Below, piece by piece: positions 1 to 6,777 of a stretch of 18,824 nt of DNA. The DNA lies in contig CAJTOU010000056.1 of NCBI GenBank assembly GCA_910577835.1, positions 1 through 18,824 of the forward strand, given 5' to 3'. Numbering within the stretch: the first letter of the stretch is position 1; each line of letters begins with the position of its first letter. The position numbers and the translations under genes are program-made. Source of the stretch: an uncultured Lachnospiraceae bacterium. GTDB lineage: Bacteria; Bacillota_A; Clostridia; Lachnospirales; Lachnospiraceae. The notes under the pieces are model-generated. The model did not search any database. It was not told the origin of the DNA and saw only the letters and a list, made by a program, of their open reading frames with translations.

Positions 1-15
1 GTGTATAAGAGACAG
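1..15 (+). other. Sequencing adapter remnant (Tn5 mosaic end)
   Basis: The first 15 bases, GTGTATAAGAGACAG, are identical to the last 15 bases of the 19-bp Tn5/Nextera mosaic end. They sit exactly at the contig edge and would give the peptide MYKRQ at the start of an open frame, a familiar artefact in draft assemblies. This is library adapter, not biology; genomic sequence begins at base 16. Confidence 0.93.
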
Positions 16-204
16 TGGCACAGCCATGCAAGTATGCTGATAGAACTTGGGTTTACCCCATTAGAAATAGCTGACCGCTTAGGACATGAATCAGTAAAGA
101 CAACTCTTGACACCTATTCTCATTTATACCCTGATAAGGACCAGAAGCTCGCCGACAGGCTGAACCAGTTCCGTCAGATACCACCAGCAGAAAAAAATAC
201 TTGA
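16..204 (+). CDS. Tyrosine recombinase/integrase, C-terminal fragment
   Basis: Only the last 62 codons of a phage/ICE-type integrase are present; the 5' part is lost at the contig edge and the apparent start is adapter. The visible part holds the end of the catalytic domain: a HSHASML segment matching the conserved HxxR(H)xHA region, the GHES box (second catalytic His) and TYSHLYP with the nucleophilic Tyr. It ends in TGA with a short hydrophilic tail. The same signatures occur in the complete integrase at 15203-16303, but the two are clearly different proteins. Its 3' end faces the candidate attachment site at 581-591, the usual position of an integrase at an element end, so it probably belongs to an adjacent element lying to the left. 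Confidence 0.85.
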   Translation, partial: WHSHASMLIELGFTPLEIADRLGHESVKTTLDTYSHLYPDKDQKLADRLNQFRQIPPAEKNT

Positions 205-229
205 AACTTTGTATAAATTATGATATATT
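201..229 (+). promoter_or_regulatory. Sigma-A-like promoter for antisense RNA
   Basis: TTGAAA (201-206), a 17-bp spacer, and TATATT (224-229) preceded by TGA, so an extended -10. Predicted start is near 236. It overlaps the integrase stop codon and fires rightward, against the small toxin-like gene on the other strand. No plus-strand gene follows, so the likely product is an antisense RNA. Confidence 0.5.
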
Positions 230-240
230 GAGGATAGATA

Positions 241-273
241 AAGAAAGACGCCTGCTATCCGAGACCGAAGCAG
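241..273 (-). terminator. Intrinsic terminator of the toxin-like gene
   Basis: On the minus strand a perfect 6-bp stem CCTGCT/AGCAGG (273-268 with 256-251) encloses a 12-nt loop and is followed at once by a T-rich run (CGTCTTTCTTTAT, from 250). The stem overlaps the last codons of the small ORF, so the transcript would end right after its stop codon. Confidence 0.5.
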
Positions 274-320
274 GTCAGGCATAAGCCAAGCACTGAAATC
301 AATCCTTCAATCGTCAACAT
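255..320 (-). CDS. Small holin-like hydrophobic peptide (candidate type I toxin)
   Basis: This is a 21-residue ORF starting MLTIEGLISVLGLCL and ending TCFGLG. It opens with an acidic/polar N-terminus followed by a single hydrophobic stretch long enough to cross a membrane, resembling from memory the 'putative holin-like toxin' peptides of Firmicutes. A near-ideal ribosome binding site (AAAGGAGGG, 329-337) precedes the ATG. The gene has its own consensus promoter, a 5' leader able to hide that site, and a terminator directly after the stop, together giving a transcript of about 180 nt. It is shorter than typical members (about 27-35 residues). In relatives I recall GLGY at this point, so the TAG may be a nonsense change of a Tyr codon; I cannot tell. 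Membrane toxicity is inferred. Confidence 0.55.
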   Translation of the reverse strand: MLTIEGLISVLGLCLTCFGLG

Positions 321-324
321 CCAC

Positions 325-422
325 TTAGCCCTCCTTTCTTAAATTCCCTTACGGGTTTCTATGTAAACGGAGGGTCACATTCCCTTCAAAGAGGGCTAAC
401 CGCCTACCATCTTGGTAGTCCC
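325..422 (-). promoter_or_regulatory. Structured 5' leader hiding the toxin ribosome binding site
   Basis: The predicted minus-strand transcript starts near 422-421, right before a perfect hairpin CTACCA-TCT-TGGTAG (404-418). Bases 388-399 read, on the minus strand, TTAGCCCTCTTT, which pairs with AAAGGAGGGCTAA (325-337) that contains the Shine-Dalgarno, with one bulged base. A second CCCTCC lies at about 371-376. A translation-inactive full-length mRNA with a sequestered site is a hallmark of type I toxin mRNAs; here it is read from the pairing only. Confidence 0.5.
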
Positions 423-428
423 AAAGAA

Positions 429-457
429 ATAATAACACAATCCGACAAGAATTTCAA
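429..457 (-). promoter_or_regulatory. Sigma-A promoter of the toxin-like gene
   Basis: On the minus strand: TTGAAA (457-452), a 17-bp spacer, TATTAT (434-429). Predicted start at G422/G421, about 100 nt upstream of the start codon of the 21-residue ORF. Confidence 0.6.
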
Positions 458-525
458 CTAGATTTTCTTTTGTGGAATAAATGGAAAGTGTTTCAAACTT
501 CAATCTCATATGAATCTCACAAAGC

Positions 526-570
526 AAAATAAAAAGCCTAAAACCCTTGATTTTAAAGGATTTCAGGCTT
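526..570 (-). terminator. Strong intrinsic terminator near the candidate left junction
   Basis: AAGCCT..AAA..CCTT (534-548) pairs with AAGG..TTT..AGGCTT (556-570). The two mismatches on the plus strand become G-U pairs in minus-strand RNA, giving a 15-bp stem with a 7-nt loop followed by TTTATTTTGC. It also has GATTTTCCC on the plus side, so it may work in both directions, insulating the junction. It lies just left of the candidate att core. Confidence 0.6.
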
Positions 571-580
571 GATTTTCCCT

Positions 581-591
581 TATTCGAACTC
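581..591. repeat. Candidate left attachment core, TATTCGAACTC
   Basis: An 11-bp direct repeat shared with 18382-18392. In both places it follows a terminator hairpin, a short T run and a CCC triplet. Read on the minus strand it is GAGTTCGAATA; the longer left copy reads ATC GAG TTC GAA TAA, i.e. I-E-F-E-stop, which resembles the 3' end I remember for guaA (GMP synthase) in some clostridia, a known integration hotspot. The codons before it are not guaA, so this would be a junction with only the core retained. Confidence 0.35.
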
Positions 592-693
592 GATATTACA
601 AACTATATCTTGTGTCTAATCAATCTTTCAATCACACTATATTGTATAATAATTTCATATATTCTCTATATTTCATATCGTTTTTGAAGTTTT

Positions 694-714
694 TGCAAGC
701 ATTTTACAACCACA
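694..714. repeat. Left copy of a 21-bp direct repeat (TGCAAGCATTTT...)
   Basis: This matches 18315-18335 at 19 of 21 positions in the same orientation (differences at the 13th and 17th bases). Both copies lie just inside the candidate att cores. They could be integrase arm-binding sites or an alternative attachment core. Confidence 0.4.
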
Positions 715-730
715 TCTTCTATATAACGCA

Positions 731-756
731 AGAGAGCCGGATTACTCCGACTCTCT
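731..756 (-). terminator. Hairpin downstream of the Abi gene
   Basis: AGAGAGCCGGA (731-741) and TCCGACTCTCT (746-756) form an 11-bp stem with a 4-nt loop; the single mismatch is a G-U pair on the minus strand. It lies about 75 bp beyond the stop of the minus-strand Abi gene. The following sequence has only a weak T tract, so termination is plausible but not certain. Confidence 0.45.
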
Positions 757-829
757 CAAGTATGTATCCGCAAATACATACCCCAATTAGTGTTTATATT
801 ATACACCAAACATTAAAAATATGCAAGTT

Positions 830-1810
830 TTAAATGAAATTTTTTAAAATATTCATCCGAGTCGGCAAATCCGGATGAATCACAATCGCTGCCACATTAG
901 GATTAACAGACTGCCTATAATGATCCGTTATCCTTTCAAACTCCCGAATGAATGCTTTTATTTCTGTCTTTGATACTTTGAGCAGTTTCATATAATAGCA
1001 CATAAGTATGATATAATCCCCTATTGTTTTGAAGTTTACATAAGGTAAACCAATCTCAAGCTTGAGGCACTGCTTCATTGCACTATTAGGATCAATGTTA
1101 CGAAATCTGGTATCAAATACAACCGCATTATGCGCAATGGCATTCCGCAAATCTTTTAGAGTATAAATGTATTTGTATATCAATTGTCTGTCCGTATCGC
1201 AAGACACATTGAACCCTAACCTCTTAGAAATATCATCCCTGACATCATATGTAAGACACGATAATAAATATCCCAAATCCCCCATGGTCATAATCTCAAA
1301 CAAAGCCCAGACCGGAACATCTGAGTATCCTACATTATTGTAAAAATGTGTTATTCTTGGATTGTTCTTTTTATAAGCATATGCAAGGCTGGACTGAATC
1401 GTATTTTGCAAACTCAGTTTATTTTGCTGCATTTTCCTTTTTTCTTCTGGAGTTGCAGTTGATGGCGCATTATGATATCCGCTGACAACCTTATCATACA
1501 TATCTTGAATAGATTCTGAGTTAGCCTTTATCAATATGCTTTCTAAAGCAATATTTTTCACTGCGGTTTCGATATACATCATTTTCCCGTAAAGCAATGC
1601 CTTCAAATCGGAATCGTATTGAATCGTTGCATACACCTCATCATATGAAACAAAAGGCAACCGCCTGTGTGCATTCCCGAAAAAACGATATCCTTTATAC
1701 CCATGAAAATATCCTGTATTGATAAGCTGCTGTTTCTGTTTACTTCCATTTATTGCAATTCCACTATCACGCAAATGCCGCATCAAAGCATCTGTTGTTT
1801 TATAGCCCAT
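830..1810 (-). CDS. Abi family abortive-infection protein (Abi_2, HEPN-type)
   Basis: A 326-residue protein recognised as the Abi_2 (AbiD/AbiF-like) family by its N-terminal region (KTTDALMRHLRDSGI, LINTGYFHGYKGYRFF), the YDSDLKALLYGKMMYIETAVKN block, and the LRNAIAHN motif. R222 and H227 give the R-x4-H signature of HEPN ribonucleases, so the probable action is RNA cleavage during phage infection, causing abortive infection (family knowledge, not shown here). The chosen start has AGGAGG six bases upstream; the frame extends 17 codons further, but that stretch has no binding site and looks like leader. A short ORF overlaps its first codons, and the ImmA/XRE pair lies upstream on the same strand. 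Full length for the family. Confidence 0.85.
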   Translation of the reverse strand: MGYKTTDALMRHLRDSGIAINGSKQKQQLINTGYFHGYKGYRFFGNAHRRLPFVSYDEVYATIQYDSDLKALLYGKMMYIETAVKNIALESILIKANSESIQDMYDKVVSGYHNAPSTATPEEKRKMQQNKLSLQNTIQSSLAYAYKKNNPRITHFYNNVGYSDVPVWALFEIMTMGDLGYLLSCLTYDVRDDISKRLGFNVSCDTDRQLIYKYIYTLKDLRNAIAHNAVVFDTRFRNIDPNSAMKQCLKLEIGLPYVNFKTIGDYIILMCYYMKLLKVSKTEIKAFIREFERITDHYRQSVNPNVAAIVIHPDLPTRMNILKNFI

Positions 1811-1949
1811 AGACACCTCCTGTTGTTTGTTTTGCTTTAACACAAATATACAATAAAACATATTTATTAATTAAAATGTTTATGGTGTTGTTTTCGCGAT
1901 TCCATTCGAATGCAAACTCAGCGAACCCCTGATTTTTACGATTTTCCAT
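1800..1949 (-). CDS. Small hypothetical ORF overlapping the Abi start
   Basis: A 49-codon ORF beginning MENRKNQGFAEFAFEW, with a very good ribosome binding site (AAGGAG) 6-7 bases before ATG. It ends inside the first codons of the Abi gene (11-base overlap), the usual arrangement for translational coupling. The first 20 residues are polar and look protein-like; the remainder is hydrophobic and includes the Abi leader, so it may be the stub of a longer ancestral gene or a regulatory leader peptide. I do not recognise it. An antitoxin or immunity role is possible only by position. Confidence 0.4.
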   Translation of the reverse strand: MENRKNQGFAEFAFEWNRENNTINILINKYVLLYICVKAKQTTGGVYGL

Positions 1950-2049
1950 AATTTATCTCCTTATTCAAACATACTTTCACACTTTATAGTGCCCCTTAAT
2001 TGTAAAAATTTACGCCACTAAAACATGGAATAAAATGTGTACACAAATT

Positions 2050-2745
2050 TTATATCATGATTTCCAATTCATGCAGACGTATCCACGCAGATTGCTTGGA
2101 TACCTCATACAATTCAGCTACCTTATTGACTACCCACCATTCAGGTGTTTTTTCCCAAGTAGAATCAAAAAGAATATCACCAATAGCTTTTATAAATGTC
2201 TGCTTTGGCATTAGGATTCTTGGAGCAATTGCATTGGCCTGCCATTCCATCCAATCTATATCAGTCCATTCTTCTCGAAATCTATCGTCTTTCTCTTCCA
2301 CTGGACATCTATTTGTCAGTTTTGGTGTTTCTCCAATGCCTCTTTCATAAAGATGATAGTTCCTGTGCTTGTACCAATGCACACATTCATGTGCAACAGT
2401 ATTTTTCATGCATCCAACATTTCTCAGATTAATGGTGTCTGGATCAATCAACATGGTTCCTCTTCGAACTCGAATATCTCTATATTCGTCTTCATCTTTG
2501 TCATAGATAGTTGCAAGACCGCTGGTAAAACACATCTGCCCAAATATACTGAAATCCTCCGACAAGCGGTGATTTGTTATGACTCGCAGCCCCATCTTCC
2601 TAGCAATATCCACAATAGGAACAGGCATCGGCCTTGCTAAGGCTTCTGGATAATAATCCCCTAAAAATTCTGCAGCAACGTCATCGAATTTTGCTTTGCT
2701 AATCACCGGCACGAGTGACTTTTGTTCAATATAATTATTCCCCAT
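2050..2745 (-). CDS. ImmA/IrrE family metallo-endopeptidase
   Basis: A 231-residue protein with the zinc-protease motif H119-E-C-V-H123 in the context NTVAHECVHWYKHR, and E167 in WMEWQANAIAPRILMP as the likely third ligand. This is the ImmA/IrrE (PF06114) fold: a cytoplasmic protease that cleaves a partner XRE repressor in response to a signal, as ImmA does to ImmR on ICEBs1. The start is fixed by AAGGAG, which lies inside the last codons of the upstream XRE gene; the two genes are six bases apart and form an operon. It presumably targets the adjacent regulator (inference). C-terminal residues are helical and rich in W, without a recognisable extra domain. Confidence 0.85.
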   Translation of the reverse strand: MGNNYIEQKSLVPVISKAKFDDVAAEFLGDYYPEALARPMPVPIVDIARKMGLRVITNHRLSEDFSIFGQMCFTSGLATIYDKDEDEYRDIRVRRGTMLIDPDTINLRNVGCMKNTVAHECVHWYKHRNYHLYERGIGETPKLTNRCPVEEKDDRFREEWTDIDWMEWQANAIAPRILMPKQTFIKAIGDILFDSTWEKTPEWWVVNKVAELYEVSKQSAWIRLHELEIMI

Positions 2746-2751
2746 TCACTG

Positions 2752-3138
2752 TTACTCCTTCTTATCAATTTCATCATTGATATGTTTCCAAAAATCGTCA
2801 CCCAATCCCTTTTTCTTTGCTTTCCTTAATGCTGCACGCACATGAGGGATATTTTCATCCATAATGTACTGTGGCAAATCAGGTGCTGCCTCATCCCTTT
2901 CCCGACCTGCCAAATCAAACATCTCAGCCTTTTCATCAGCAGACAGTTTCAACACTTCTGCCATAATCTCTAACAAATTGATATCGGGAGGGTTTCTCCT
3001 GCCTTTCATAATGTCCGACAGATAAGATACAGACATATTTCCCATAGCTTGCGCAAGGTCTCGCAACAAGATATCAGCACCATTCACACCACGCCCTTTG
3101 CGCTTTTCATTAATGTATGTCCCAAATTCTCCTGCCAT
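2752..3138 (-). CDS. XRE-family helix-turn-helix regulator
   Basis: A 128-residue protein with an N-terminal Cro/CI-type HTH (about residues 8-70; ...LRDLAQAMGNMSVSYLSDIMKGRRNPP...) and a charged C-terminal tail (AALRKAKKKGLGDDFW) that could be the protease-sensitive part. It is the first gene of an operon with the ImmA-like protease and is transcribed divergently from the defence operon. AAAGGAGG precedes the ATG by eight bases. Probable role: repressor of its own promoter and perhaps of the facing promoter, inactivated by the protease. The pairing is well established as a module; the target here is inferred from the 255-bp shared intergenic region. Confidence 0.8.
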   Translation of the reverse strand: MAGEFGTYINEKRKGRGVNGADILLRDLAQAMGNMSVSYLSDIMKGRRNPPDINLLEIMAEVLKLSADEKAEMFDLAGRERDEAAPDLPQYIMDENIPHVRAALRKAKKKGLGDDFWKHINDEIDKKE

Positions 3139-3159
3139 TATCCATGCCTCCTTTTCGTT

Positions 3160-3218
3160 ATTAAGCAGATACGCTAATTTGCGAATTTATTATATCACTT
3201 CAAAGAACCTCTTGTCAA
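3160..3218 (-). promoter_or_regulatory. Promoter and candidate operator of the XRE-ImmA operon
   Basis: On the minus strand TTGACA (3218-3213), an 18-bp spacer, TATAAT (3194-3189): nearly perfect consensus. Just downstream, CGCAAATTAGCG is an imperfect 12-bp palindrome close to the start site, a plausible operator for the encoded HTH protein. Confidence 0.65.
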
Positions 3219-3323
3219 TAGTCACCTCGACACTTTTTATATGACAAACTGAGTTGCAGAACGGAAACAGTTTGTAGATTTTTCTTCAATCCAAACCAAA
3301 ATGACGAGTTCTCACGAATAATC

Positions 3324-3352
3324 TTGCATTTTCATCTTTTTTCCAGTATAAT
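3324..3352 (+). promoter_or_regulatory. Promoter of the helicase/type III R-M operon
   Basis: TTGCAT (3324-3329), a 17-bp spacer, TATAAT (3347-3352); the first gene starts at 3394. This is the only clear promoter before the five-gene block, whose later genes overlap or nearly touch, so all may be read from here. It lies about 105 bp from the divergent promoter of the XRE-ImmA operon. Confidence 0.6.
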
Positions 3353-3393
3353 GTTGAAAATGATAAAAGAATGAAAAAGTAGAGTGGTGAAAA

Positions 3394-3606
3394 ATGGCGG
3401 TTAGTTATAAGAAACTATGGAAACTTCTCATAGACAGGGATTTAAAGAAAAAAGACCTCCAACAGATATCCGGAGTCAGTGCTGCCTCAATTACCAAATT
3501 GGGCAGAAATGAAAATGTCAATATGGAAATTATAGAAAAAATCTGTCTGGCATTGAACTGCGATGTGGCAGATATTATGGAAATTACAGAAAATACAAGG
3601 AATTGA
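3394..3606 (+). CDS. Small XRE-type HTH regulator, first gene of the defence operon
   Basis: A 70-residue protein that is almost entirely one Cro/CI HTH domain: DLKKKDLQQISGVSAASITKL, then NVNMEIIEKICLALNCDVADIMEI, typical of the short YozG-like single-domain regulators. It has no catalytic domain. The ribosome binding site is poor (GTGGTGA, about six bases before ATG). It lies 11 bp before the SNF2 helicase start, so it is co-transcribed. By position it resembles the controller proteins that time expression of restriction genes after entry into a new host; that role is inferred. Confidence 0.75.
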   Translation: MAVSYKKLWKLLIDRDLKKKDLQQISGVSAASITKLGRNENVNMEIIEKICLALNCDVADIMEITENTRN

Positions 3607-3617
3607 GGTGTTTTAAT

Positions 3618-6461
3618 ATGAATCGTTATACCCCACATCAGGCACGATACTTTGCCGAACAGATTACATTAAAGCGGTCCGAATCCACAATGGACGGTCT
3701 TGCATCTGCTATGTCTGGAGCCAAGGTTGATTTAAACCCCCACCAAGTTGAGGCTGCCCTTTTTGCCATGAAGTCCCCATTAAGCAATGGGGTTCTGCTT
3801 GCTGATGAAGTTGGTCTCGGAAAAACAGTTGAAGCAGGTCTTGTGCTTACACAGTATTGGTCTGAACGCAAAAGACATATACTTTTGATTGTCCCAGCGT
3901 CACTCCGTATGCAGTGGCGTTCCGAGTTAAGCGAAAAATTCTTTATTGATTCCATAATCATGGAATCCGCCATGTATAATAAATCTAAAAAAGAGGGCAA
4001 GGTTAATCCGTTTGATATGGCAGATAAAGTTATCATATGCTCGTATAATTTTGCATCCAGGAAAAGCAGCGATCTACATAATGTTCCATGGGATCTGGTA
4101 ATCATGGATGAAGCACATAAACTGAGGAATGTATACAAGAAAACAAATGTTACTGGAAACAAGCTGAAGCTTGCCTTAAACGGGGCAAGAAAAAAGCTGC
4201 TGCTTACAGCTACCCCGCTCCAAAATAACCTTATGGAATTATATGGACTGACAAGCCTAATTGATGACCATGTTTTCGGCGATGAGAAAACTTTCCGTGA
4301 AATGTATGTTACTATAACTAATCCAGATATACGCAACCGTTCTCTCAGGGCAAGGCTACGAAATTTCTGCAAAAGGACGCTTCGCTCAGATGTAACGGAG
4401 TATGTCAGATATACAAACAGGATAGCCATACTACAGGAGTACTCGCCCACAAAAGATGAAGAAACACTTTACAATGATATCTCAGCATATCTGCAGACAG
4501 AAAAGCTATACGCCCTTCCGGAAGGACAACGAAATCTCATTACCATGGTTCTCCGAAAGCTACTGGCATCTTCTTCTTTTGCTATCAGCGGAACATTGGA
4601 CTCCTTGATTGCAAGGCTTGACGGACTGGTTGTCGGATATGAGAAAGAACTTGACCTTGATGATTTTGACACATTTTCAGAATATGAGGATGAAGAGGAA
4701 TCTGGCGAAGATATTCTTGAAACTGAAATGAAACATGACTTGGATGCAATCAAAGCAGAACTGGAACTTCTGCGTGGATTTGCCAAGCTTGCCAAAAGTA
4801 TTACCATGAACTCAAAAGGAGAAAATTTACTTATTGCCTTGCAAAAAGGTTTTGATAAAACAGCACAGCTTGGCGGAGAGAAAAAAGCAGTAATATTTAC
4901 TGAATCCAGAAGAACACAGAATTATCTCTTTACCCTACTTTCCAGCAATGGTTACGAAGGGAAAATTGTATTCTTGAACGGCATGAATAACGATGACATT
5001 TCAAAAAAAATATATAATGAGTGGAAAATACGACATAAGGATGACGGCAAAATATCTGGATCAAAATCCGCTGATATCAAAGCTGCCATTGTGGAAGCTT
5101 TCAGAAATGAAGCGAGCATCCTGATTGGTACGGAAGCGGCATCTGAAGGCATCAACCTTCAGTTCTGCAGTATTGTTGTCAATTATGACCTTCCTTGGAA
5201 TCCACAGAGAATTGAACAGCGGATTGGCCGCTGCCACAGATATGGTCAAAAAAACGATGTTGTGGTCGTCAACTTCCTGAATAATAAGAATGCTGCTGAC
5301 AAACGAGTATATGAACTGCTTGATAAAAAATTCACTCTCTTCGACGGTGTATTTGGTTCTTCCGATGAAGTCCTTGGCTCTGTTGAATCTGGAGTTGATT
5401 TTGAAAGGCGCATTGCTGGGATATACCAGAAATGTAAGACACAAGAAGATATACAGCGTGAGTTTGATGAATTACAGGAACAACTGTCAGAACAGATAAA
5501 TGAAAAAATGATAGCAGCCAGACAGTCCATTCTTGAAAATTTTGATGAAGATGTTGCTAACCGTCTTGCCAACTGCCAAAGCGACACAGCCGCCAGCCTT
5601 AATAAATTCAATCAGTGGATGTACTATTTTTTCCTCATTCATGGTGCAGAACGTGTCACTCCGCTGGATATGCAGCGATTTTGCTGCTCGGACGATGATG
5701 GGACAACCAAGATATACAACCTTAAATGGAAAGATGCCGAGGAAGAAGGCGAGTCATTTCTCCGCAAGGATGATGACTTCTTTCAAAAGTGGTTAAAAGA
5801 AGCTATGTCAACCAATCTTCCGTCCTCTCACATTATATTTAATCATACTGGGTCTGATAGGAGGATTTCATTCTTCGATAATAATCTCGGATTAAAAGGC
5901 GTGCTTTCCATTGATAAAATGTCATATAACGGCATTGGCGAGGAAGAACATCTTGTCTATACGGTAATCACGGATAACAAAACAGACTTGGATGACGATT
6001 TGGTAAACCGTCTTCTTGAACTGCCAGGGACTGTGGATGGTGATTGTCCTCCAGAATCAGCAGACTTGATTGATATGCGCAACCAAAGGCTTGAGGCGCA
6101 ACGGATAGAAATCGAAAATGCCAACAGACAGTACTATTTTGAAGAATGTGAAAAACTGGATGCCTACTATGAAGAATTGAAAGACGGTTTGGAGCGTGAA
6201 ATCACAGAAATGCGTAAAATCATAGCTGAGAAGAAAAAGGTATGCAAGGCAAGCACTGACAAACCATTAGATGAGATTCTCGCCATGCGTGACGAGATTA
6301 ATAAACTTGAAACCAAGAGGAAAGAAATGCAGCGTGACTTATATGCACAACAGGATGCCATTGACGCTGACAATGAGCGTCTGCAGGATGAAATCAGAGA
6401 AAAATTAAATGGTAAAATTGTGACAGAACACATAATGACTATTTCATTTGAGATTGTATAA
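3618..6461 (+). CDS. SNF2-family helicase (RapA/DrmD-like)
   Basis: A 947-residue superfamily 2 ATPase. Walker A ADEVGLGKT at 62-70, DEAH at 164-167, LLLTATPLQNN just after (motif III), and a C-terminal RecA lobe with GTEAASEGINLQ and QRIGRCHRYGQ (534-544, motif VI). The ADEVGLGKT..EAG version of motif I and the QRIGRxHRxGQ motif are typical of the HepA/RapA and DISARM DrmD branch. Between the lobes is an acidic insert (about 345-366), and about residues 800-930 are predicted coiled coil. It is expected to translocate on double-stranded DNA; no nuclease motif is visible. The start at ATG 3618 is set by GAGGTG seven bases upstream; a TTG five codons earlier lacks a site. It is followed by the small unknown gene and the Mod/Res pair in one operon, so it likely acts with them in defence. 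Confidence 0.85.
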   Translation: MNRYTPHQARYFAEQITLKRSESTMDGLASAMSGAKVDLNPHQVEAALFAMKSPLSNGVLLADEVGLGKTVEAGLVLTQYWSERKRHILLIVPASLRMQWRSELSEKFFIDSIIMESAMYNKSKKEGKVNPFDMADKVIICSYNFASRKSSDLHNVPWDLVIMDEAHKLRNVYKKTNVTGNKLKLALNGARKKLLLTATPLQNNLMELYGLTSLIDDHVFGDEKTFREMYVTITNPDIRNRSLRARLRNFCKRTLRSDVTEYVRYTNRIAILQEYSPTKDEETLYNDISAYLQTEKLYALPEGQRNLITMVLRKLLASSSFAISGTLDSLIARLDGLVVGYEKELDLDDFDTFSEYEDEEESGEDILETEMKHDLDAIKAELELLRGFAKLAKSITMNSKGENLLIALQKGFDKTAQLGGEKKAVIFTESRRTQNYLFTLLSSNGYEGKIVFLNGMNNDDISKKIYNEWKIRHKDDGKISGSKSADIKAAIVEAFRNEASILIGTEAASEGINLQFCSIVVNYDLPWNPQRIEQRIGRCHRYGQKNDVVVVNFLNNKNAADKRVYELLDKKFTLFDGVFGSSDEVLGSVESGVDFERRIAGIYQKCKTQEDIQREFDELQEQLSEQINEKMIAARQSILENFDEDVANRLANCQSDTAASLNKFNQWMYYFFLIHGAERVTPLDMQRFCCSDDDGTTKIYNLKWKDAEEEGESFLRKDDDFFQKWLKEAMSTNLPSSHIIFNHTGSDRRISFFDNNLGLKGVLSIDKMSYNGIGEEEHLVYTVITDNKTDLDDDLVNRLLELPGTVDGDCPPESADLIDMRNQRLEAQRIEIENANRQYYFEECEKLDAYYEELKDGLEREITEMRKIIAEKKKVCKASTDKPLDEILAMRDEINKLETKRKEMQRDLYAQQDAIDADNERLQDEIREKLNGKIVTEHIMTISFEIV

Positions 6462-6477
6462 TATTAGGAGGAAATAT

Positions 6478-6777
6478 ATGTTCAACAATAATCTAAACGA
6501 GCCATCTGATGATAAACAAACTGCGATAGAGCATGAGTATATTATATTACATTATTTACAAACAGGATATCTGGATCGAACCGATGCAATTAAAAAATTC
6601 AAGAAATTCAACGATAGCCATCCCGAATATGCTCTGCCCATGCAGGCAGGTGCAAAGGCAAGCGGAAGTGCTATCCAGATAGAACTCGCTCCAGACAATG
6701 TTATTATTGGAAATCTGAATCAACAACTGTTTTATCTTGCTGGAAAGAATCTCTTGGAGGGACAGAAAAATGGCTAA
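6478..6777 (+). CDS. Small unknown protein between helicase and methyltransferase
   Basis: A 99-residue soluble protein with AGGAGG six bases before ATG, overlapping the methyltransferase start by eight bases. It has an acidic N-terminus, a helical stretch (AIEHEYIILHYLQTGYLDRTDAIKKFKKF), and a C-terminal part (ALPMQAGAKASGSAIQIELAPDNVIIGNLNQQL) that reads as beta-rich. I recognise no domain, signal peptide or membrane segment. Tight coupling to the SNF2 helicase and Mod genes suggests a subunit or regulator of that complex; this is inference from position only. Confidence 0.7.
   Translation: MFNNNLNEPSDDKQTAIEHEYIILHYLQTGYLDRTDAIKKFKKFNDSHPEYALPMQAGAKASGSAIQIELAPDNVIIGNLNQQLFYLAGKNLLEGQKNG

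Larger units (their letters stand above)
236..345 (+). ncRNA. Putative antisense (antitoxin) RNA
   Basis: Inferred transcript from the promoter at 201-229. It would be complementary to the 3' half of the toxin-like mRNA, including its stop codon and terminator, and could extend over the start codon and Shine-Dalgarno. This is the geometry known for Bacillus type I pairs such as txpA/RatA. The 3' end is not resolved: no convincing plus-strand terminator is visible (only a weak imperfect hairpin around 341-358), so the end given is nominal. Confidence 0.33.

Noticed and set aside
581..591. A tRNA 3' end as the att target because of the TTCGAA motif
   Set aside because: Bases on either side do not form a T-arm or acceptor stem in either orientation.
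612..833. A 73-codon plus-strand ORF left of the Abi gene
   Set aside because: No binding site, low-complexity Phe/Tyr/Ile composition from AT-rich DNA, and it runs through the hairpin at 731-756.
1950..2049. A promoter for the short ORF/Abi genes (TATAAA near 1983-1988)
   Set aside because: No acceptable -35 at the right distance; the TTTACA present is only 12 bp away, so I could not support a call.
3638..4450. A 270-codon ORF antisense to the SNF2 helicase
   Set aside because: It mirrors a strongly supported helicase domain, has Ser/Leu-rich shadow composition and no translation signals.
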